Assembly: GCF_026262505.1 (NCBI RefSeq)
Contig: NC_067207.1
Span: 5,526,252 to 5,590,251 of the forward strand
Length of the DNA: 64,000 nucleotides
Source: Trichomonas vaginalis G3
Taxonomy: Eukaryota > Parabasalia > Trichomonadida > Trichomonadidae
Direction: 5' to 3'
Position 1 is the stretch's first letter. Every line of letters starts with the position of its first letter. A model generated the notes under the pieces. That model was given only the letters and a program-made list of their open reading frames with translations, searched no databases and was not told the origin of the DNA. Shown in pieces: positions 59,796 through 64,000 of the stretch. A program made the position numbers and the translations under genes.

Positions 59796-62726
59796 TTAAA
59801 GTAAAGAAGGAGCAGATCTATGCATAGGTTTGACAATCATATTAAGTTTTGATTCAACTCTTGACTGTTTCTTTGAAGAAAACACCTTAGTGCTTTCTGA
59901 TATCTTCTTGACTTCCTTTGAAGGGTCATTTGCGATGATATTCTCAATGAGAGGGTCAATAAGTACTTGGCTCTCCTTTTCTGGTTCTCTTCTTACGACT
60001 TCATCCAAGCTTTGTACTTGGTATTCCCTTGAATCAGCCGAAGAATAATACGAAGAAATCATTTCGAAAGCAGCATCCCAGTCAATTGATCCTTCCGATG
60101 GAGATCTCTCTGGTTCTTGACCTAGAGCTTTTCTTATTGAAGCAGTTGACAGCATAGACTTCATTGATGCATTGTTAGCGAGTTTCCTTGATGATCTTAA
60201 TTCGCTCATGTTCAACAATGAATCTCTTTTTCTCATGACAGGAGAACGCGATGAAGGCATTGGACCATTCGAGTTCACAGATCTCGCTGTCATCATTGAA
60301 GAAGTCATTTTGATGCTCTCTGTTTTCTCTGCCTGTTGGTACTTCTCGTTTTCTTTGATGTCCTGCTTGATATATGTTGTCTGGTCGGATATATTCCACT
60401 GACTGTTTCTCGTGAAATTTCCAACGCATTCGAAATTTTCAGTCTCCCACAATCTCATTGTGAAATCACCGCCAATTGTCAGTAAATATGGACTGTCGGG
60501 AATGAACATTAACTGTGTGATTTCGCTCTCATGGCAGCGGAAAACTTTAACAGGGAACATGTTATAGAACTTATCGTTCATCGTCTTAAAAACCGTCAAA
60601 TAACCGTTGGAATCTCCTGAAACAACGATGTCATTTGCACAAGCGATTGCAGTCAAAGAATAAGTGATTGAGTATGGCATTCCTTTGACTCTCAGGAGGT
60701 TCTCGAAATGAGGAAGTGAAAGACAAGTGATTGTTCCGTCTTCGCACGATGCATAAAGATAATCTCCATTAATGCAGATGTTGTCGACATCGCTACCAAT
60801 GATTTGCTTCCTGGGATTCTCGTTTGGATCCAATGGCCACATAATCATCTCTCCACCGGTTGCTCCTGTGACGACAACGCCGTGTTTGGAAGATGCGTCG
60901 ATACAAGTGATGTTTTTGGTGTGGCCTTCTAATCTAGAAAGAAAAGTGAACTGACCAGGTAATGTTTCGACCATTATAACGGCTATTTTGACGGTTGTTG
61001 CATATGCAAGGAACATTCTGACTCCGAAATGGAAAAACTTGAGTCCGTTTATCAATCCTGGTTCTTTTCTTTCTATTGTTGTAAGAATTGATCCGGAATT
61101 GAGATTCCAAACATCAATATTTCCATGATTTGAAGTAGTAAAGAGTCTTCGGCCTCTTCCATCGATGCAGACTGTTTTGAGACCAGATACATCTAATCTA
61201 AGTCCGAAATCGTTGTTTCCGTTTGTGTGGTCGAAAGTATTTACAACACCTCTTACATCTGTCGTAACAATCCTCTGGAAGTCCTCTGAATAGAAGCAAC
61301 CGCATATAGAGAACCTGTGTACCACATTCTCAACTACGACTTTCGCTTGAACAGATCTCCATAATACAGGAAATCTCGCTCCAAGAAGGATAATGTGGCG
61401 ATCTTCATCAACAGCAATGGACCCAAACTTCTCCTGATAATCGCTTTCGTACGTACCTTGAGGAAGGAAGGTCATTCCTGAGAATAATCTCACATCTCCG
61501 TTTTGTGAGACCGCGACCATGTAATGTTGTGTCTTGTCGTGGTCGAAATTAACGCTTTTTATCGGCATATCGTAGTTCAACGATATAGACATTGTTCTTT
61601 TCGGAGGTTTCGTTGACCAAACAGTTGGTGGCGACTGTTTCATGCAAATGAGGATAGAGTGTTGATGCTCGAAGTAACAGAATGAGACAATTGGGTTGAG
61701 TTCATTGAATGTTCTGAGAATTGTAATATTATTATTGTCAATTTGGATAAATTTAATGGTATTATCGAGTGATGCAGTGGCGTATACTTCTAAGTCATCT
61801 AGTGGCTTTATTTCTGTGATTGAAGCATTGTGGATCTCTTTATGAGAGATTAAATTAATTGAATAATCCTGGCCATCTCTTCTTTGAGGTGTTGTCAATG
61901 CGAAATATGACAGGACACCACAGTCATCAGCAACGAGCATGTCAAAGAAGTAAGGACGCTTAGGAACGTAAATTGCTTCGATCATAATTGTTGGACAATT
62001 GTATAATGGGAGATCTGGGCCTTGTAGAGCAGAAAGAAGCTTCTTTGAGTCATTGTAGTTCATGTGTTTGATGGAGGATGCTGTTGGTGAGGCTCCAATT
62101 GTTACAGGAAGTAATGTGTAATTACTTGTATTGTAGAATATGATTCTACGTGTTGATAATGCTACAGCCATGATCTGCGATTTCTTAAAAACCATGAATG
62201 CACAGAAATTGGCTTGATTTTTAAGAAAATAATCTAATTCTAAAGGATCTGTTTTCCAAAACTTAATTGCATCATAGCTAAGTGTAATATATCTCTGTAT
62301 CCATGGTATTGAATCGATTTGTGTGATCGTACCACGATGACATTCCTGTCTAACTGTAATTGGAACTTCAACTTTTTCAATAATCTTGTCGTTTGCGTTC
62401 TTGATTTTCTCTGGAGGTGATGTCTCACAGATCATATACATGGCTAAATCGGGCCATTCGATGTAACCTTTGCAATTTGCGTCAACTTTATTAAAATATT
62501 CGACAAATTCATTTGCAGTAAGTTTTCCATTGTGTAAAAAGGTTGAAAGTCCAGATTCTATCCATTTCTTTAACGTTAGTGTACGTTGTTCACCAGATGC
62601 TTTATAAAACGCGCGCTTTAAATTTTTTAAGAACATCTCTGGATTCCTGTCAACTATGGGTTCTACACCACGTCGTAATTTCAAATTTGTAGGTGGGCGT
62701 GAGAGGAATTTTGTTTCTTCCTCCAT
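59796..62726 (-). CDS. EF-hand plus WD40 protein (WDR49/WDR64-like)
   Basis: 976 residues from the ATG at 62726. An N-terminal EF-hand is at about residue 82 (VDANCKGYIEWPDLAMYM; loop acidic at positions 1 and 12). Two WD40 propellers follow (about residues 120-790), with repeat ends such as IKFWKTD, VRLFSGM, IDVWNLN, MIMWPLD and MRLWETE. The C-terminal 170 residues are Ser-rich and disordered. This EF-hand/WD order fits the WDR49/WDR64/EFCAB8 group, ciliary in animals and protists. AAAAGTGAC ends two bases before its ATG. The gene is transcribed opposite to the exportin-like gene at the window end. Confidence 0.82.
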   Translation of the reverse strand: MEEETKFLSRPPTNLKLRRGVEPIVDRNPEMFLKNLKRAFYKASGEQRTLTLKKWIESGLSTFLHNGKLTANEFVEYFNKVDANCKGYIEWPDLAMYMICETSPPEKIKNANDKIIEKVEVPITVRQECHRGTITQIDSIPWIQRYITLSYDAIKFWKTDPLELDYFLKNQANFCAFMVFKKSQIMAVALSTRRIIFYNTSNYTLLPVTIGASPTASSIKHMNYNDSKKLLSALQGPDLPLYNCPTIMIEAIYVPKRPYFFDMLVADDCGVLSYFALTTPQRRDGQDYSINLISHKEIHNASITEIKPLDDLEVYATASLDNTIKFIQIDNNNITILRTFNELNPIVSFCYFEHQHSILICMKQSPPTVWSTKPPKRTMSISLNYDMPIKSVNFDHDKTQHYMVAVSQNGDVRLFSGMTFLPQGTYESDYQEKFGSIAVDEDRHIILLGARFPVLWRSVQAKVVVENVVHRFSICGCFYSEDFQRIVTTDVRGVVNTFDHTNGNNDFGLRLDVSGLKTVCIDGRGRRLFTTSNHGNIDVWNLNSGSILTTIERKEPGLINGLKFFHFGVRMFLAYATTVKIAVIMVETLPGQFTFLSRLEGHTKNITCIDASSKHGVVVTGATGGEMIMWPLDPNENPRKQIIGSDVDNICINGDYLYASCEDGTITCLSLPHFENLLRVKGMPYSITYSLTAIACANDIVVSGDSNGYLTVFKTMNDKFYNMFPVKVFRCHESEITQLMFIPDSPYLLTIGGDFTMRLWETENFECVGNFTRNSQWNISDQTTYIKQDIKENEKYQQAEKTESIKMTSSMMTARSVNSNGPMPSSRSPVMRKRDSLLNMSELRSSRKLANNASMKSMLSTASIRKALGQEPERSPSEGSIDWDAAFEMISSYYSSADSREYQVQSLDEVVRREPEKESQVLIDPLIENIIANDPSKEVKKISESTKVFSSKKQSRVESKLNMIVKPMHRSAPSLL

Positions 62727-62728
62727 TC

Positions 62729-62737
62729 GTCACTTTT
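62729..62737 (-). promoter_or_regulatory. AAAAGTGAC motif abutting the EF/WD start
   Basis: AAAAGTGAC-GA-ATG on the coding strand, the closest spacing in the window. It limits how much of the motif could be transcribed as leader. Confidence 0.55.
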
Positions 62738-63620
62738 GGTATACGTTATTTTTTTATTTGAAAAAAAAATCGCGATTTCGTAATACACCAAAAATTCAAT
62801 GTAAAACATCTTAATAACGCTTATAGTATATTTTTATCTTTACAAATTGAAAAAAACTGAAGAATTGAAAGTTATTGAACTCAAAAAATAGTGCAACTAC
62901 AATACAGTCTGTATATTCTTATAATATTCAATGGTTTGTATAGAAAAATATATGCGAAATATAAGATCTGAATAAAGTAAACAATAAAATCTTTCAAACT
63001 TATAATCAGAGGGATATGTATTAACCTATAGCATAACCATCTCTTCTATTCTCAGATCAATATACAAAAACTCGTTAATATTAAAGATTTAATCAACATC
63101 TCAAATTGATTATAGGTTTGAAGATTGTTTTGAGCAATTTCAATGAAACACTTTGATGTTTATCCTTATTATATTGTTGGTTATTTGAGTATTTGTGTAT
63201 CTGATCACACATTGTTAAATATAAATATCAAAATTAGAATAATGTCATATATTCTTATGTATAAAATCATTTATTTTAGTCAACATAATCATTTATGAGA
63301 TCATTACTCTTTAAAAAAGAAATAAAAATAAAGTAACGAAATCAAAACAATTTGTAATGGATCATTTAACCAAGAACGATTAAATCATATTTAAAATGTT
63401 TCCTATTTAGAATTCTTCTATCGAAGTTCTATTATTTGAACTTCAACTCGAACTTTTCGAACAAATTTGTTAATTTTAACCCTCATTTTGAGGAGATAAC
63501 TAATTTAATAAACAAAAATATTTCTCAAATCTTGTATAAATACTAGTCATATACGAAGCAATGTATAATAACTATATAAGTTATCAAAAAAAAATTATGT
63601 TATCCATTTTGAAGTGAATG

Positions 63621-63629
63621 AAAAGTGAC
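63621..63629 (+). promoter_or_regulatory. AAAAGTGAC motif (exportin-like gene)
   Basis: GAATGAAAAGTGACGTTAAA, 21 bases before the ATG at 63651. Confidence 0.55.
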
Positions 63630-63650
63630 GTTAAATCATATATATATTAA

Positions 63651-64000
63651 ATGGAAGCTTTGGGTGAAGAAGGAACTCCGATAGAAATCTCAAATTTCGA
63701 TGAATTAGCCGATATGTTTAGCAGCCAAGGCGACCAGGGTGATTTAGCTAGAAAGATCTTGTATGAAATTAGCCAAAGGTCGGACGCCTGGCTTTTAATG
63801 CATCCAATTATCTCAGAATCATCAAACGAGAACAGTAGAGCTCTAGCGTTAAATTTGTTTTCACAGGGAATTAAAAAATCATGGAATATTCTCTCAAATG
63901 AGCAAAAAGATTACTACCGAAAATACTATTACGATTTTGCCATCAGCTGTAGTGAGGCTGGTGTTAACCAATTTATTCAATCTAATGCAAATGCCGTCTT
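63651..64000 (+). CDS. exportin-1 (CRM1)-like protein, 5' part (runs off window)
   Basis: 116 codons from ATG 63651 remain open at the window edge. DLARKILYEISQRSDAWLLM, HPIISESSNENSRALALNLF and SQGIKKSWNILSNEQKDYYR line up with the importin-beta N-terminal domain of CRM1 (QEVLTHLKEHPDAW, then the Q-x-LE-x-hI-K-x-RW-x-hLP helix). CRM1 exports leucine-rich NES cargo with RanGTP. Helices 1-3 of the family are present and the start is supported by the close AAAAGTGAC motif. The identification rests on the N-terminus only; the NES groove lies beyond the window. Confidence 0.7.
   Translation, partial: MEALGEEGTPIEISNFDELADMFSSQGDQGDLARKILYEISQRSDAWLLMHPIISESSNENSRALALNLFSQGIKKSWNILSNEQKDYYRKYYYDFAISCSEAGVNQFIQSNANAV

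Larger units (their letters stand above)
62727..63650. other. AT-rich divergent intergenic region
   Basis: 924 bp between two divergent starts, each preceded by AAAAGTGAC. No other structure noted. Confidence 0.5.

Noticed and set aside
1-64000. CRISPR arrays, bacterial operons, rRNA genes
   Set aside because: No regular spacer-repeat array, Shine-Dalgarno pattern or rRNA landmark is visible; the window is eukaryotic.

Overview
The window is AT-rich, intron-poor protist DNA, almost certainly from a parabasalid and most likely Trichomonas vaginalis or a very close relative. Three things support this. Most long genes are single uninterrupted frames separated by short AT-rich spacers. Seven loci belong to ankyrin families (with and without the DUF3447-type N-terminus) that are hugely expanded in Trichomonas. 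A mariner element closely resembling Tvmar1 is present (1.3 kb, 26-bp inverted ends, DD34D transposase). Several genes also have very short 5' leaders with the Trichomonas Inr (TCAYTWY) just before the ATG, and stop codons often overlap TAAA, the parabasalid poly(A) signal. The organism call is inferred from recall; no search was run.

Layout. 1-9.2 kb: the 3' part of a long Lys/Glu repeat protein, a ubiquitin-like protein, a CLPTM1-family membrane protein, a broken DUF3447/ankyrin gene and a small helical protein. 9.2-19.3 kb: gene-poor ground with coding relics, two intact ankyrin genes (one with a long acidic microsatellite), a hAT-like non-autonomous transposon next to a Rap/Ran-GAP relic, and a tail-anchored TBC1D20-like RabGAP. 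19.3-27.4 kb: a karyopherin-like HEAT protein, then a decayed ankyrin gene whose repeats are separated one by one by pyrimidine-rich minisatellite and which holds the mariner. 27.5-39.7 kb: G3BP-like and C1D/Rrp47-like RNA proteins, an axonemal CFAP251-like protein, a glycosylatable type I membrane protein, two damaged ankyrin genes, a doublecortin/P-loop protein and a CYTH phosphohydrolase. 39.7-42.7 kb: a 2.9-kb structure bounded by identical 145-bp inverted repeats with a second 1.5-kb element nested inside. 42.8-53.1 kb: an importin-beta family protein, a coiled-coil protein, a UFD4/TRIP12-like HECT ligase with a 192-bp exact copy of its active-site region downstream, and a Pmp-like beta-helix protein. 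53.3-64 kb: a 917-residue coiled coil, a broken ankyrin locus, a pseudokinase, an EF-hand/WD40 protein and the 5' end of an exportin-1-like gene.

The genes do not form one pathway. They are housekeeping genes (nuclear transport, ubiquitin, RNA metabolism, membrane traffic, flagellum) mixed with fast-turnover ankyrin genes and DNA transposons. The most unusual items are the ankyrin array with minisatellite between every repeat unit (24.2-27.3 kb), the identical inverted repeats that face the starts of two divergent genes, the hAT-like element with repeated GTGTCTT motifs, and a recurring start-proximal motif AAAAGTGAC that appears in genes lacking an obvious Inr.
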